A stretch of DNA of 64,000 nucleotides from Thereva unica (GCA_949987705.1 OX465284.1:109289163-109353162), one strand, 5' to 3'. Shown: positions 45,771 through 58,480, counted from the first letter of the stretch. Translations and numbers: made by a program. Notes: a model not told the origin generated them from the sequence alone.

Positions 45771-46139
45771 CGGATCAAAGAAGAAGAAGAAAATGTGTCC
45801 TGACATTCTTTTCTACTGCGCCCCCATCCACCACAATATTAGATGGCACAGGAAGGAATTGCTTAGAATTGGCCAATCCAGGCACGGAAACTAGCGTTCG
45901 CAGAGTTTCATCTAAGACAGATCAGCAACGGCCCGCTTCACCAAACTAGAATGTGCCCCAATAGCCGGTTCTGGACTGATGAATACAATTTCCGACCTAG
46001 TACAAATTCTAAGCCAAACGAAAGGAGACCTTGTTAGCAGCATAGAAATTGAGAGTGAGAAATGGGACGCGTTGTACCCAGGCGCGGATATAGAATTTTG
46101 TTTTGGGGGGGGTCACGGAATTAAAAGTAAACCAAGAAA

Positions 46140-47070
46140 GCGAAACACTAAAAGCATTTGACGATTTACTTGGACAAAATGGAACGCTTTCATTTCACCA
46201 ACGGAACCAATATCATCAGAGGGTGGTAGAAGCTGAAAAAAGTTTCCTTCAGACTTTTCATAACCCAGCATCTGTGTGTTCAACGGGACTCACAAGTAAA
46301 AGAAAGCCGAGATCGATGTTATTATGTAGGGATAATGAACTTCTCTATAATCGTGACACTGACGGAAAAGTAGATATTCTGGTGGCAAATGATAGGAACT
46401 TCAGGGCACCCTTCGTTGAATTTGGTGACTGGAGGACTTGGAGGTTCAATCGCGACATACATATATCAGTAAAACTAGAGAATTTCATCACATTTTGCGA
46501 TGCATACCAAGCAATTCGTCATCGATCTGTGTGAGAAATTCGACTTGGACCTAAAATATTTGGTTGGAATTAGAACTGATAGTTGCTCGCTAATGGCGTC
46601 TGATTTGAAAGGGGTATGTCAGGAGTTGACGAAAGTAGCCATTCACGCAAGACGTTGTTCTTGCAGTAATCATTTGTTAACAATTCTTTATTAAAATCTT
46701 CCAAAGTTTCAAATTGTCGCAATGCTTCAGGAACAATGAAAGCAGTTTTGGCTTTGGCTAACGGTTTTGCAAACGTTTTTAAAAAAACATCTTGGTGGCA
46801 AATCACTTAAGGACTTTGCTAGACTGGTAGAAACCAACTTTACTAGTTGGGTAGAAAATCACGTTGGGCACATGCAGTTTGAGGGTGAACAATTAATAAA
46901 AAAGTGTGACGCACTTAATGAGATTTCGATGTGGGAGGACGCGAAAACTGCATCTTCTGCGGCAAATCTTCGTCTTGTACTTTTCAGCCTAGAGTTTCCG
47001 ATTTCATCTGCTTGGTTAAATGACGTTCTAGGCGTGTATAATATTCGTACTATTTCATTTTTTATCATAG
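46140..47070 (+). pseudogene. hAT transposase, N-terminal to middle part
   Basis: Frames shift between FDDLLGQNGTLSFHQRNQYH (46,160), DLCEKFDLDLKYLVGIRTDS (46,520), CSLMASDLKGVCQELTKVAI and RRCSCSNHLL, which match the GIGTDGCSVM ... CPCFNHALN region of DUF4371-type hAT transposases. Further on come HMQFEGEQLIKKCDALNEIS and the ISMWEDAKTASSAANLRLVL segment near 46,930, then LNDVLGVYN. Several stops are present. The catalytic core is incomplete. Confidence 0.7.
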
Positions 47071-47164
47071 TCATCAATAACATAATAAACTTTACTCTTC
47101 GTACGTATCCGGTACAACTTTACCTTTGAGCCGAATACTCCAAACGTCTTCATTAGATTTAAAA

Positions 47165-47710
47165 AATAAATGGTTAAAAATTTTTTTTTAAAATAATTCT
47201 TTTGATTAACTAAAAAATGTACTGAAAAGTAAAAAATAAAAAATATGTAAAACAAAGCGTGAGATTTCAATTTTAATGAAAAAGTTAATTAAAAGAATGG
47301 CGCATTTTTCATCAAAAATTAAAAATATAACTGTAAATCGCGTGAGATTTACAATAACCCTCAATTTTTGCTTTATTAATTTCATTATTTTTATATTAAG
47401 AAATTTACATTTTTTTTTATAAAATCATCATTTTTAATTTTGTTTGTTTTTCAATATATTTAAGATTTTATGTATTAATTTATAAGGCGTAGTAAAAAAA
47501 ATAATTTCAACTTGTTGTTTTGCTCAATTCACTTTGAAGAAAATTCTAACAAAATTTTTTGATGAAAAATGCGCCATTCTTTTAATTAACTTTTTCATTA
47601 AAATTGAAATCTCACGCTTTGTTTTACATATTTTTTTATTTTTTACTTTTCAGTACATTTTTTAGTTAATCAAAATAATTATTTAAAAAAAAATTTTTTA
47701 ACCATTTATT
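47165..47710. mobile_element. inverted-repeat element within the hAT copy
   Basis: Left arm about 47,165-47,318 and right arm about 47,556-47,710 are reverse complements (for example AAAGAATGGCGCATTTTTCA on the left). Arms are ~150 nt, loop ~240 nt, very AT-rich. It splits the hAT transposase. No clear target duplication. Confidence 0.65.
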
Positions 47711-48569
47711 ATATTTTCTACTTTTTAGTTTATTATATGTATTCCGCCATTTTACGATGGCGGTTCTATTAGATTTAAAATTACGTCACACAGCTTACTG
47801 TATTCTACCTGCCGTACTCTTTCATGGTTCATCTTGGAACCGTCTTCCTGATTTTTTTACAAAATGGTCAGACTGCATTTAGTACTTATACATGATGAGT
47901 TGAACATAGGTTGAACCCAAGTCTAACTACATGTAAACGGGAGTCGAGTTGAGTTAAGGTCGACTGAACTCGACTCAGCTCTGCTACCTGGGTTGAGCTG
48001 AAATTATGCATACGGACATGAGTTCAGTAGTTGAGTAGTTGAATTTAGTTGACAGCAGCATCTCTGTGTTTTGTTTGGGATTTTTTGTAACGTGTACTGC
48101 TTCTTTATTTTCAATTCACCCTTAACTCAACTATTCATCTCATCATACATACATATTAATTATCACGCGAACTATGAGTGTGTGCAAAATTGGAAGTTGA
48201 TCGGTTATATTTTCTACTTTTTAGTCTATCATAAGCTTTCCGCAATTTTGTGTTGGCCGCCATTTTGAATTTGGAATGACGCCACATAGCTAATTGTGTT
48301 CTACCTGTCATATCCTTTCATTTGATACCCATGTCAGAGGGCCGCGGAGCACAAATTCAAAAATCGGCCGCCATTTTGGATCCGCCATCTGGATATTTTT
48401 ACAAAATGGTCAGATTGCATTGTCATCTAAACTAAACGTGTATGCAAAATTTCAGCTCTATCCGAAACCGGGAAGTCGGTCAAATTTAACTTACAAGATT
48501 TGACGACACGTAGTGTAAGTTAAATAAAAGAATTTTAAAAAAGCAACGGATTTGATCAAAGATACCCTT

Positions 48570-48875
48570 GCTGACCAAAAGATGTGATGAAGATTCTGGT
48601 TTTCGACGGTTATTTACTGAAGCTCAACATCTCGCTGCACAATTGGATGAGGAATTCAAAGAAGCACGGGTTGTTTATCGTCAAAAAATCAAACTCCAGA
48701 AGAAGAATCTTCATTCCTTTATTGGACAACATTGTTACCGAATTTAATGAAATGCTTTCTCCAAACATGTTGGACCGAGACGTTGATCAGTTGAGACATT
48801 CAAGATGTTCGACAAGTAGTAGAAGCGTATCAGCAGCTTCTGGTTTCTCCCATCTCAACTATTATTGCATAGTTC
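48570..48875 (+). pseudogene. hAT transposase, C-terminal part
   Basis: LTKRCDEDSGFRRLFTEAQH, LAAQLDEEFKEARVVYRQK, then a frame change to RRRIFIPLLDNIVTEFNEML and SPNML. The FIPLLDNVISDFNERF-like phrase is characteristic of DUF4371-type hAT transposases. It belongs with the fragment at 46,140 across the insertions. Confidence 0.7.
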
Positions 48876-48949
48876 GAGCATTTGGGGGGGGGGGGGTCAT
48901 GACCCCTTGACCCCCCCCCCCCCCTTGAATCCGCGGCTGGTTGTACCTG

Positions 48950-49650
48950 AGGATCCGCCATCAGGTTGCGAATTAAAAGCTATAAACATTTACTAAAATG
49001 ACCATTGTGAAGCCAGCGATCACTTAATACAACGAAGCAACGAAGTACGCACATTGGACGGCGAAACTTCCAATCGTAAATGGACTGTGTTTAAAAATTT
49101 AATCTAACTGAAAATTTTTGAAATTCTAAAAAAAGCAATTTGTTAGATATGTATGTATTTTTCGAGAGTGCAACCGCCGATGTCTTATTAAATCCGATAC
49201 CTTGTCTATTTAATCAGTGATAGATAAATCAGAATCAGTCAACAATTTTCACCAGTTCGACCTTGAATCAGTTATATAAGTTTGTGCATATTAGACCAAT
49301 GACCTTTTCGCATTACTACTCGCTGTTACCACCTCCCCTTTTGGTGTGACTAACCAAAGCAGAATCATAAGTTATTCGTCTATCTCAAAAGTCAATCAGC
49401 ATCAGAAAAACCAACAATTTAAAAACACACGATTTTCAATTAACGGCTTAAACTGACACACCTGGACAAACACACCATAATTTCCTTCTTGACAAAATTT
49501 TCAAATTTTTTATATGGAGTCGTAATAAAATCATCAATTATAATAATGTGAAACGATACTATAAATCTTGGGAAACATTCAGTATCTCGCTATGACGTAG
49601 CGCACAGTGTAAGTACATATATCGAACGAAGGCGGCGCACTTCAGTGCTA
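48950..49650. other. intergenic upstream of gene 9
   Basis: No gene seen. CTTATCA at 49,660-49,666 (a TGATAAG site) and TTATCA near 49,687 lie 50-75 bp upstream of the TATA box of gene 9. Confidence 0.4.
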
Positions 49651-49733
49651 ATCGCTTGTCTTATCAGCTCAGCTCTCAGTAATGTGTTATCAATGTTCGG
49701 ACAGGTGAAAGAAAAACGACCTGCAGCAGCGCT

Positions 49734-49740
49734 TATAAAA
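49734..49740 (+). promoter_or_regulatory. TATA box of gene 9
   Basis: TATAAAA, 126 bp upstream of the chosen ATG. Confidence 0.65.
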
Positions 49741-49859
49741 ATGACGATTTCGTTAAAGGCGGGCTTACTGTGAGCATTGACACATATTATTTTACCTGTG
49801 AGAATAATTTTGACATTATTATTTTGTGTAAAAAAAAAGATAAAAAAAATACAAGTGGA

Positions 49860-50403
49860 ATGGTGGTGATGGATCGTGTTTTGTTAGTTTTCGTCCTGGC
49901 TACGTTGCCTGTGATACAAGGATATTATGTAACGGCGGAGTATAGATCCGATCAGCTGGATGGAGAAATAAATACGGTTAATGATTCAACAAGATTCCAG
50001 TCGAGACATCCAGGACTTAATCTTACAATTATGAGTAAAACGAAACTTGTTAAAGGACAAATTAATTACACACTAGGAAGTAGGATACCAGGTAAATAAA
50101 ACTTTCTTTTTTTTTTTCAATTCAAAATTAAAATTCAAATATCATCCAGGCGACAATCTACTTGCTGAAAAAGAAGACAAACAAAGCTTCCCCTCAGCAC
50201 AGGATGTTGAAATTATCCTTAGATATCCTTTTTCCGGTGATGGCAGCACCTTAACCTGTGTGGATATCATCGTCGATCAAAGCTCCAATATCGGAGATGG
50301 ATACATCGTCGATGGTGGCATTGCACAGAAATTCATCGCTGTTCTGGTCCAAGCCAACGAAACTCTACACTTTTCATACTCGGCTTCATTTTATGGCTAT
50401 TAG
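49860..50403 (+). CDS. MBF2 family gene 9, diverged
   Basis: Exons 49,860-50,091 and 50,150-50,403, 58-nt intron, phase 1. 161 aa from the ATG at 49,860 (MVVMDRVLLVFVLATLPVIQ signal peptide; the ATG at 49,869 is equally possible). The open frame upstream to 49,770 includes 5' UTR and is rejected. Exon 1 has VTAEYRSDQLDGEINTVNDS and ends NYTLGSRIPG. Exon 2: DNLLAEKEDKQSFPSAQDVE, RYPFSGDGS, a Cys at the beta-strand LTCVDIIVDQSSN, DGGIAQKFI in place of SGGIGQRQI, ending ASFYGY. Loss of GIGQ and the gained Cys suggest changed function. Poly(A) signal 50,448-50,453. Confidence 0.9.
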
Positions 50404-50963
50404 AAAAGAATATCCCTGTGATTACTACTAAAACAAAATTTTATACGAATAAATTATTTAATTAAGAAAATTGTGTCTAATCAGGGATAAACTGTTTGTT
50501 TTTTTCAATTTGTGGTGAAACAAGTCAAAAACAGAAAGAGTAAAACGTACAGAACAATCGCGATAAAATTTTGAAAGGTGAACAAATTTTTTTAAGTATT
50601 CGGAATTTCGTAAGAGGATGTGCGCAGTTGATTTTGTTGTTTTTAGTTACAAAGCTCAAGTGTTGTTAATTTGTGGGTGTATAAGGATTTTTGTATACAT
50701 ATACATATTTTCCTAATAATAATTCGAATGTTAGACAAAAAATACGCGATGTTATTAAAGAAGTAATAATTTATTGTAGCATATGTGTGTGTCTTGTGTA
50801 CTAATTAGCATTCTTAACTAATATATAGTATTAAAGAAGAAGATCTGTGGGTTTTTAAGTGAATGGTTAAATCTTAATAGTAAGCCTTTTTGTAATATTA
50901 CGAGCATATAAAGGACCATCTTAAAGTCTATAGTTGCAATAATAACGAAGCCAAGCTTAAAGC

Positions 50964-51144
50964 CCAGTTTACATCCCAAAGTCAACACGAAAGTACACTT
51001 TAAAGCTCTTTTATCGCACGGATATTTGCATGTATTTGTATATGCTTCAGAAGTTTCGTGCAATAGAGAAAAAAGCATACAAATTTCTGTGTGATAAAAG
51101 AGATTCAAAGTGTACTTTCGCGTTGACTTTGGGGTGTAAACTGG
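50964..51144. mobile_element. ~180-bp hairpin MITE
   Basis: CCAGTTTACATCCCAAAGTC at the left end pairs with GACTTTGGGGTGTAAACTGG at the right. The arms cover most of the element (GTACACTTTAAAGCTCTTTT against AAAAGAGATTCAAAGTGTAC). No coding sequence. Confidence 0.7.
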
Positions 51145-51308
51145 TGTTAAGAGTTATGGGATCCATTCGGGCATCCCTGACGTCTCCAGAGGTCTACTCA
51201 ATTTGGCACTGCTCTATCTTGAAGTAGAGAAATCTGATATAAAGGTTGCAGTAAAGTGAAGATCGAATGGCGCCTTCTTCTCTTCTTCTTCTTTGGTGAA
51301 GTATAGGG

Positions 51309-52704
51309 TAGCGGTCAGCAACCTATGGCACACGTGCTACTAGGTGACACGCGATCTCTCATAGCACGCCGCACTCGACAATCGCGTCCGCGTGCACTTT
51401 CATATTCATACGCGACTGTTATAGAGCACTGGCTACTCGGATACATAAGTATGTACATATATGTCAGAGTTTGCACACGTATGCAAGGAATATACGTTAC
51501 CTCAGCCGCCGGGGACACAGTTCTTTCGAACGTTGATATAAACTCCCCAATTCAGTCATTCACATACGCCAACTGGATGGCGCCTGCAGTCAAGGAAAAC
51601 TGACATCTTTATATCTGTGGGTATTTATCGTCAGTCCGGGCCTGAATATCTGAACTTCTATTCAGTCTGGAGTTTTCGTTGAGGCACCATGAAAATTATT
51701 TCACGTGAATTAACTGCCACGCTAAACTATCATCTTCACCTTTTTATTGTGATACGATGAAGCTTAGGAGTCACCCTTTGCACTGCTAGTCCGTCATGTG
51801 TATCGAGTCATGGTGCAATGTGTAGTTGTAAGCTTCATCTGAGAGATAGAATAGAAAGGATAGGTTTGGGGTCTGGAGGGTGCATGATTAGATGCCGATG
51901 AACCTTGCGTTTGAATTCTGAGATATATGAGCTCGGAAACACCGACTGCGGAAGACAGTTCCCCAACCGAGTTGTTCTATTTATAAACGAACTTCTATAC
52001 CGTAATGTACGCGAAGAGGAGGGCTGTAACGTATGTGAGCCGAGTTGTCTAGTTTTGTGTTGAGGGAACAAAGTTCTCGTGTAGGCAGGAGGTTCTTTAG
52101 CACTCACTGTGGTAATAGCGGTAAAACTTGCTGAGCGCAGCTACATTCCTTCGGTGGCTTAAAGGGTATATAAAGGAGCAAAGTGTGCTATGGCCAATGA
52201 GTTTGATGGCGCGGTTTTGCACCTTATCCAGCCAAGCCAAGGTGGTTTTAGGGGCGCCCGCTCAGATATACGAGTTGTATTCAAGGTGGGGTCGAATGGG
52301 ACATGTAGATTGTAGCTAGGGCAGCTGGCTTAAGGAGGAATTTGCATCTTTTAAGAAATCCGAGGCATTGATACGCGATTTGGAATATGTGACTATTCCA
52401 TTGTATATCATTCCTGCGTGTATGAAGGGAATCACGGGGTCACCTGCAGTCGACAGCTTGTCAGGCGGATGCCTGAGTTGAGACTTTCAGACAGAGTGAG
52501 TACTGTATGGCCTTCATCGGGCCGCGCCTGCCGACCTGGTCTAAACGGCCACGGCCTGCCGGCGGTCAGAATGTGATTGGGGCTTTTTGCTCATCCCCAA
52601 TGTAGTCATTAATGTTTAATTAATTTTTGGTGGCACGCTTAATGTGCAGTAGTTTTAATTATCTGTTTTGTGGCACGCCAATGTATTTGGGTTGCCGAAC
52701 GCTG
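51309..52704. mobile_element. hAT-like element carrying a LINE fragment
   Basis: Left end TAGCGGTCAGCAACCTATGG and right end GGGTTGCCGAACGCTG are imperfect inverted repeats of a CAGCGGTCGGCAACC-type terminus. A second, inverted relative ends at 60,713 (GTGCCACAGGTTGCCGATTG). Inside is minus-strand LINE sequence at 51,835-52,450. No target duplication could be read. Confidence 0.45.
51835..52450 (-). pseudogene. LINE RT C-terminal fragment
   Basis: The minus strand ends SSFINRTTRLGNCLPQSVFP SSYISEFKRKVHRHL, the C-terminal signature also present at 62,063-62,719, preceded (52,150-52,430) by frameshifted counterparts of that copy's AIKFIG ... LLQPAVLATIYK region. Deletions and stops throughout. 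Confidence 0.7.
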
Positions 52705-52749
52705 TCCTAACCTATTCTATCCTTCAAACTAAGCTTGCTAGTAGGCTTT

Positions 52750-55700
52750 GCACCATGAATCGAATGACATGACTGATAATAATTAGTTTGTTTCAAAACC
52801 CTTAAGAAAGTACTTCACTGTCTAGAGTCTCTTTATCCTATCTAACATCCAAGCGACAATCAAAACGAAAGAAATAAGTCCAAATTAGTTTGATACTGTC
52901 AAAACTTCCTTGATGAGAGCTATCAGGGGTTCGTGGGCAATAAAAAAGGGGACGCCTTGCCCAGACTTGTTTCAATTGGTCCGGAGCCGCCTTTATGCCC
53001 AATAGCCTTGTTTTTCGGCGCTACTTTGGTTGAGGGACTAACCTTTATGTGGACTATTGCATCGGTTCAAGCGATCTTGTCTATACATCGGAGGTATAAG
53101 AGCAGCTAAACTTGTTAAATCTGTTCAAGCAGTAGCCCATAGAAATCTGAGTTATAGGAGCTGCTAAGAGTGCAAAAATTTCTACCTACCGACGGTTCTA
53201 TCTATCTATCGGAAAAATAGTTCAGTTCAAAAATAACTGCGAACAACAAAATTCTATTTTATTTTCTGCAGTGCTTTTTTTATATGGAAGAGTCTAAGCT
53301 TAGGTATCACCCTTTATACAACCAGTCTACAGTGCTGTACTCATTCAATTATCAAAAGTACAAAGTTCTTTCCATTATTAATATTTTTTTGTAAAAATAT
53401 TACCAAATAAAATTTTTATTAATGAAATTCCGAATAATTTAACTCCAATAAAGCTTGACTAACATCAACTCCATACATACATCGATAAATTACTCGAATT
53501 TTTAAAACAATTAATTTTATTGAAATATGCCATTAAGTGGACACGCTTATCGAAATGTGCAGATATAATAGATATTGCATGATTGATAGATAAGCTACTG
53601 CGCCATGATTTTCACATTTCAAGTAGTATAGAGTATAGCGCGGACAGCATTTCTGGGACAGGGGAAATTTATTTAAGTTTTTCAAGAAGAGACGACTTGC
53701 ATATGGTTTGCGAGAAGTTACAGAATAATAAAATTGGGCAGTTGCAATAATTTTTTATTCAGAAATAGCATTATTAATTGTAAATTTATAAAACTACTTA
53801 TATAAGATGAGGAACAGTGCTCCCATAAGCCAGTACTACCAATCCAGGTAAGACCGGGGTTCGTCTTCACGCATCAGCATGGTCTGTTGTCTTTCTACTA
53901 ACTCCACCATACACGTAACAACCCTTCAGCAAGTCCTTTCACACTCTCCTGCATAAAAATCGAGAAAGGCATCTCCTGCTCGATCACCGAAGTCAACTTT
54001 TTGGCGTAGTTGTATTGAATGGAAGTCAGTGGAGTAAAGAAATTTTTGCTCCTCCAAAGACGCAAACCTTCGATAATTAAAATTGATTTTTTTATACAAA
54101 AACTGAAATATCAATAAATAAGAATGCGCCTAAATCTATGCTAAATTCGCCATAGCAAAAGAGACCAACGATTCTCAACGTTTACTTTAAATTTCTGTTT
54201 TTAGTTAAAATTTTGTTTGTAAGAAAGTGTAATAAAACCTTCATTTTTATTTTAAGATTAGGATTAAAGTGATAGAGATAGGATCGAGGAGTTTTGCGAA
54301 AGCTGCAAACTCTTAGGTTTGTTGCATGATCCTGTCTGGTACTATTCCCGGATCACATCCAAGTTTTAGAAGTAGCCTATTAAGATCCTCGAAACGAATT
54401 TCCAAAACTTTGAAACTTTGAAAGAGAACCTATAGCTTATTATTGGTCAGTTTTGTCAGTTTTATCTTGTTCAGACAAAGCACAACAAGACCAATGATAG
54501 GAAAGGAGGGGCAGAACGTGGCGCAATTGAGAAAACTGCTCCTTACAGAAAAAACTTTGGGCTTCTCACAACAAGACAAAAACTTTGGGGTGACACAAGA
54601 TCCCAAACTCCACTGGAACCAACAACTATATAATCTAGTGTGCCCATTTCTGTAGGAATATCGCAGATCTTGCATATCGATAAGGGGTATACATTTGGTC
54701 ACGGATAGCTCTAAGATAGACATTGAGATGAAGGCCGAAATTTAAGGCTAACTCAAGCTTAGTAGAGCATTCAGTTTGATCACTATATCTACTGGTCTTC
54801 AAGTAGAGGATAAGCTATGAAATTGGCATGCATCTAGGTTTTCCAAGAGCATCTAGGTTTTCCAAAGTGAAAAAATGCCATAAGGCCAAAACCAAACTAG
54901 TTTGTGGTGCCTATCAAAGCACTCTTGATAAGCAAACAGGGTCATGCCTCGCCAGCATTCATTGCGAGCGTAGCAAACAGGCGGCCAAAATAAAAGGCGG
55001 CGAAATCGCCACGAAAAGTGCATCGGATACGGATAAAAGTCGATCCGCACATATCCGTAACGGCAAGGCCCCGATGCTTTTCGTGTCAGTGGCATCCGTG
55101 ATGAATTTTTCACGGACATTGACACAGCACCGCCTTTTTCCGTATCGGTGATCAATGTTCAATGACATCTGACATTTTACTTTTGAAATTTCTACAGAGA
55201 TCGAAAGCACATAATAGAATTTAGCGTGAAGAGAGTGGGTTCGACCCAGGAAGACTCTTCGGGAAGTGGTCGCCTAGAAACAGGTTTGAGTGTATTGCAA
55301 ATAACTAAACATTACCTAAATTTCGTTGAATTCTCATAAAATTTTCGGTGTGGCAACATACTTTTGTGTTTTTCACGGACGACGCCTGAATGGCACTGAG
55401 ATCGTCGGTGCCCCACTGTATCAGATGTCTGGAAACATGTCGCACCTTTCTTAATTTGATAGCAAGGGATTATGTCGTACCGATAATTTTTTTTCACTGA
55501 TGCTACTTTGACTGCACTGTAGTCGCCGTATCGTCACGGATACGTATGGATCGACCTTAAGTGAACCACATTTAGGTTTTTATTTAGTTATGATAAAAAA
55601 TAGTTTTGATCTTGCATTCTTGGTCTTGTTCTTGCGCAAGACCGAGGCGTCCTATTCGTTTGCAAGACCAACCTTTATAAGCCGCGCTTAGATTGCAAGG

Positions 55701-56950
55701 TTTCATAAGTTCAATCATGTCCCACATTATAATATACACATGCCATGGTAAGGTGACCGCAAAAATGGTCTCATTGCTATGCGCGAGCATCCTCGAACAA
55801 ACAAGCCTAAGTGACAAATCTTTAGGCAAACTGTTAAGCTTGTTCAAGCTTTCTGACGCACAGGGCTAAGGTACAGGGGCTGTCCAGAGTAACAATAGGT
55901 TCAAATGGCAAAGAAAGAATGAAGATCCCTAAAGGTTGGTCCAATACTGGTTGACTAGTTCGTTCTCCAACTTATGAAGAGTTTGTCTGGATGGATAAGA
56001 ACTATAGATCCATTTAGGCCATTTAGGTCAAAAGGTGGCCAATGTAACTCTCAAACCGCTTTTTGGGCCGCCAGTACACTGGGGGTTTAGAAATAGTTCG
56101 TTAGAGTAGACGATCAAGAGTTTAAAGTTCGATTCGATTCGATTAAGATGCTTATATGTCGTTACGTCGCTTGGCTTAAGTGTTTTGCTTCTCGGTGTTA
56201 GCAAGCATGGGTCTAACAAGGGTCGTATAGTATATAGCGCCAATTCTTACCTTCGGTTGAATTTTTAAATTTTGCCAACAGGTAAGTGCAGAGAAAGATA
56301 TTGGCCCTCCTTTTCATTTTAATGAGGTGCGAGTTGCAAACTATCTAGGATTACACCAGTGTTATTTTGTACGACTTCGTTTTGTTTAATTCTAAGAAAA
56401 GCTTTATGAAATTCAAAATGACGACAATCAAGAAAACAATAATAATACGTCATCGAAGTTATCATACGACTTTATTGACTTTCATTACGAAGCGATTTTG
56501 TTTTTTGATAAATTCGGCAAAAAAGTTGGTCACTTCCGCATTGTTTTTCGAGTCAAAACTTGGAATTTCTTTAATCAATTTGGCGAATAGTTAGATGAAT
56601 AGTTAAGATTATTATTTTCAATTGGCTCAAAATTAGGAAAACATGAAAGTATAGTTTAAAAAAAGGAAAATGTAAAATTGGAAAGGTATGTTCTCAAGAG
56701 AATGATCTCATGCCTCAAAAAAAATTAACATTTGAGTATGATCAGGTGCAATAAACCACCACTTCACCCAGTTTTATTTCAATTAAAATTACCTTTAACT
56801 GTGACGGTAATACTTGAGTGTCATACTAGTTCATAAAAGTAATAAATTATCACCGTAATCCAAATAATCTTGTTTATAATTATTATAAGTTTATTTTTAC
56901 ACACAAGTACCTAATAAAACACAAAATCTAATCTTAATCAATTGAAGAAA
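52750..56950. other. 4.2-kb gene-free region
   Basis: No supported gene. 54,500-54,650 (plus) has VTQDPKLHWNQQLYNLV, resembling the LGVTLDTKLHWNQHL segment after the RT domain of LINEs. 54,930-55,560 contains a dispersed repeat shared with 33,190-33,530. The rest is AT-rich with chance frames. Confidence 0.4.
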
Positions 56951-57068
56951 AAAAAACGGTTCTTTTTAACATAAAAAACTTAAGATAGTCCGATTGCAAC
57001 AGTACGATAACTCAATGATTTACATTAATCCGATATCAGGTTCAAATTAATTCATTCACAGCCTAAGG

Positions 57069-57076
57069 TATAAAAG
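57069..57076 (+). promoter_or_regulatory. TATA box of gene 10
   Basis: TATAAAAG, 72 bp upstream of the ATG. The predicted start region TATTAGTCTTGGTCTTTA resembles that of gene 11 (TATCAGTCTTGGTCTTTA). Confidence 0.8.
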
Positions 57077-57140
57077 TCGACGAAAATTCAACGAAAGGTA
57101 TTAGTCTTGGTCTTTATTCCTCTGACAAAAGTTCTTCAAA

Positions 57141-57670
57141 ATGTTCCGTCTCGTAGCACTCCTAGCCATCGCAACAGTTGTTGTTGCATCTCCACCATCA
57201 ATCAAGGTTGGTGAAGAGATGGTCCAGGTCCTTATTGTTAAGGATCTTGCCGAAGCTAAGGCCTTGTACCCAACTGCTGAATTCACTAAGCTAGAGAAGA
57301 ACGATAATGGACGTGGCCCAATCAGGTACACTCTTGGAAACAGAGTCAGTGGTATGTTAACCTAGTGCGCTTTCAATAAATAAGGTATTAATTGGTTTTT
57401 TTATTGTGCTCAACAGGCGATCGTCTAGTTGCTCAAGGCGCTGATGGACAGCAATGGTCATCTCCACAAAATATTCAACTCTCTCTTAAATACCCAAATT
57501 CAGGACAAGGAGCTGTTGTTACCTTTGTTCAAGTTGATGTTAACCAAAGCTCAAACCAAGGCCAAGGATATGTTGTCAGTGGCGGAATCGGACAGAGGAG
57601 TATTGGAATCGTTATTGAAGCATACAGCACAACATTCTTTGAATATGCCGCTTACATCTATGGCTATTAG
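57141..57670 (+). CDS. MBF2 family gene 10
   Basis: Exons 57,141-57,351 and 57,417-57,670, 65-nt intron, phase 1. 154 aa. Signal peptide MFRLVALLAIATVVVAS. Exon 1 has VQVLIVKDLAEAKALYPTAE and ends RYTLGNRVSG. Exon 2: DRLVAQGADGQQWSSPQNIQ, KYPNSGQGA, VDVNQSSNQGQGY, SGGIGQRSI, ending AAYIYGY. Close paralogue of gene 11, 4.3 kb downstream, with the same 5' UTR, signal peptide and KDLAEAKAL block. Poly(A) signal at 57,679-57,684, within 20 bases of the stop. Predicted secreted. Confidence 0.93.
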
Positions 57671-58029
57671 AATGTTTGAATAAAACTATTTTCAAAGCTT
57701 TTCTTCAATTAAAGTTTTTTTTTTTTTACAAAGTTACGGTTTTTATTTAAGGTTGAACTCTCAGTTTGCATATTCGAAATATTTCGATATTTCGAAGTTT
57801 TACACGAGAAAGAATGTTCTAAAATCACATTCCTCCATTTTATCCAGGATAATCTAGGTTGATGTTTATGATAAAATCTCGAATAAGAATTATCCTCGTT
57901 GATGTTTGAGTACTCAACTGTGGTACCCTGCATACATATAGGATCAAGGTCCACTTTGTTGCGTTTGGAGAAAGGTACCAGGACAGCCAGGTTGGTACAC
58001 CAGTTTGGTCAAAAGTTCATCACACAACT

Positions 58030-58480
58030 AGTGACCAGAGTAGCGGGGATAATACCCCACCTTGAGGGTAGCCGTTAATAGCCTTAACACTAATGGTGCA
58101 GACACCTAGGGTAGAAGAAATGTCACGATATACATGCATGGCATTTTTCTACTCAATCGTGTGAGGACCCAGGTTTCTGTGAACCAGTGCTCCAGAAATA
58201 GAATCATAGGCAATGTTGTCGAAAGCACCTTGGATGTCAAGGAACGCAAATAAAGCAGTTTTTTTTAGCGAGGAAGACTTTTACGATTTAACTGACCAGG
58301 TGGTGTAAAGCAATCTCTGTTGGTTTACCCTTCGAGTAAGCGAAATGGGAGCTATGTAGAGGAAGAGAGAGCTCCAGCTTGCCGATCTGTACGACTTAGG
58401 CAGCTCCAGGGGTCTGTTACACTGTTTGGGGATCACCACCGCAACTTTCCTCCAATGAAAATATGATAGATCAGAAGAGG
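58030..58480 (-). pseudogene. non-LTR reverse transcriptase fragment
   Basis: The minus strand reads ALFAFLDIQGAFDNIAYDSI (about 58,200-58,260), LVHRNLGPHTI, then INGYPQGGVLSPL near 58,050: palm A with its Asp, and the PQGGVLSPLLW motif of jockey/R1-group RTs. Stops occur between. Same kind as 32,310-32,830. Confidence 0.7.

Larger units (their letters stand above)
46079..48939 (+). mobile_element. 2861-bp hAT transposon, decayed
   Basis: Perfect 8-bp target duplication GTTGTACC (46,071-46,078 and 48,940-48,947). TIRs CAGGCGCGGAT and ATCCGCGGCTG, one mismatch. Directly inside each end is a homopolymer: GGGGGGGG on the left, long G and C runs on the right. It contains hAT transposase pieces and two secondary insertions (a 47.2-47.7 kb inverted repeat and a TTGAGTTGAA MITE at 47,896-48,150). 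Confidence 0.85.
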
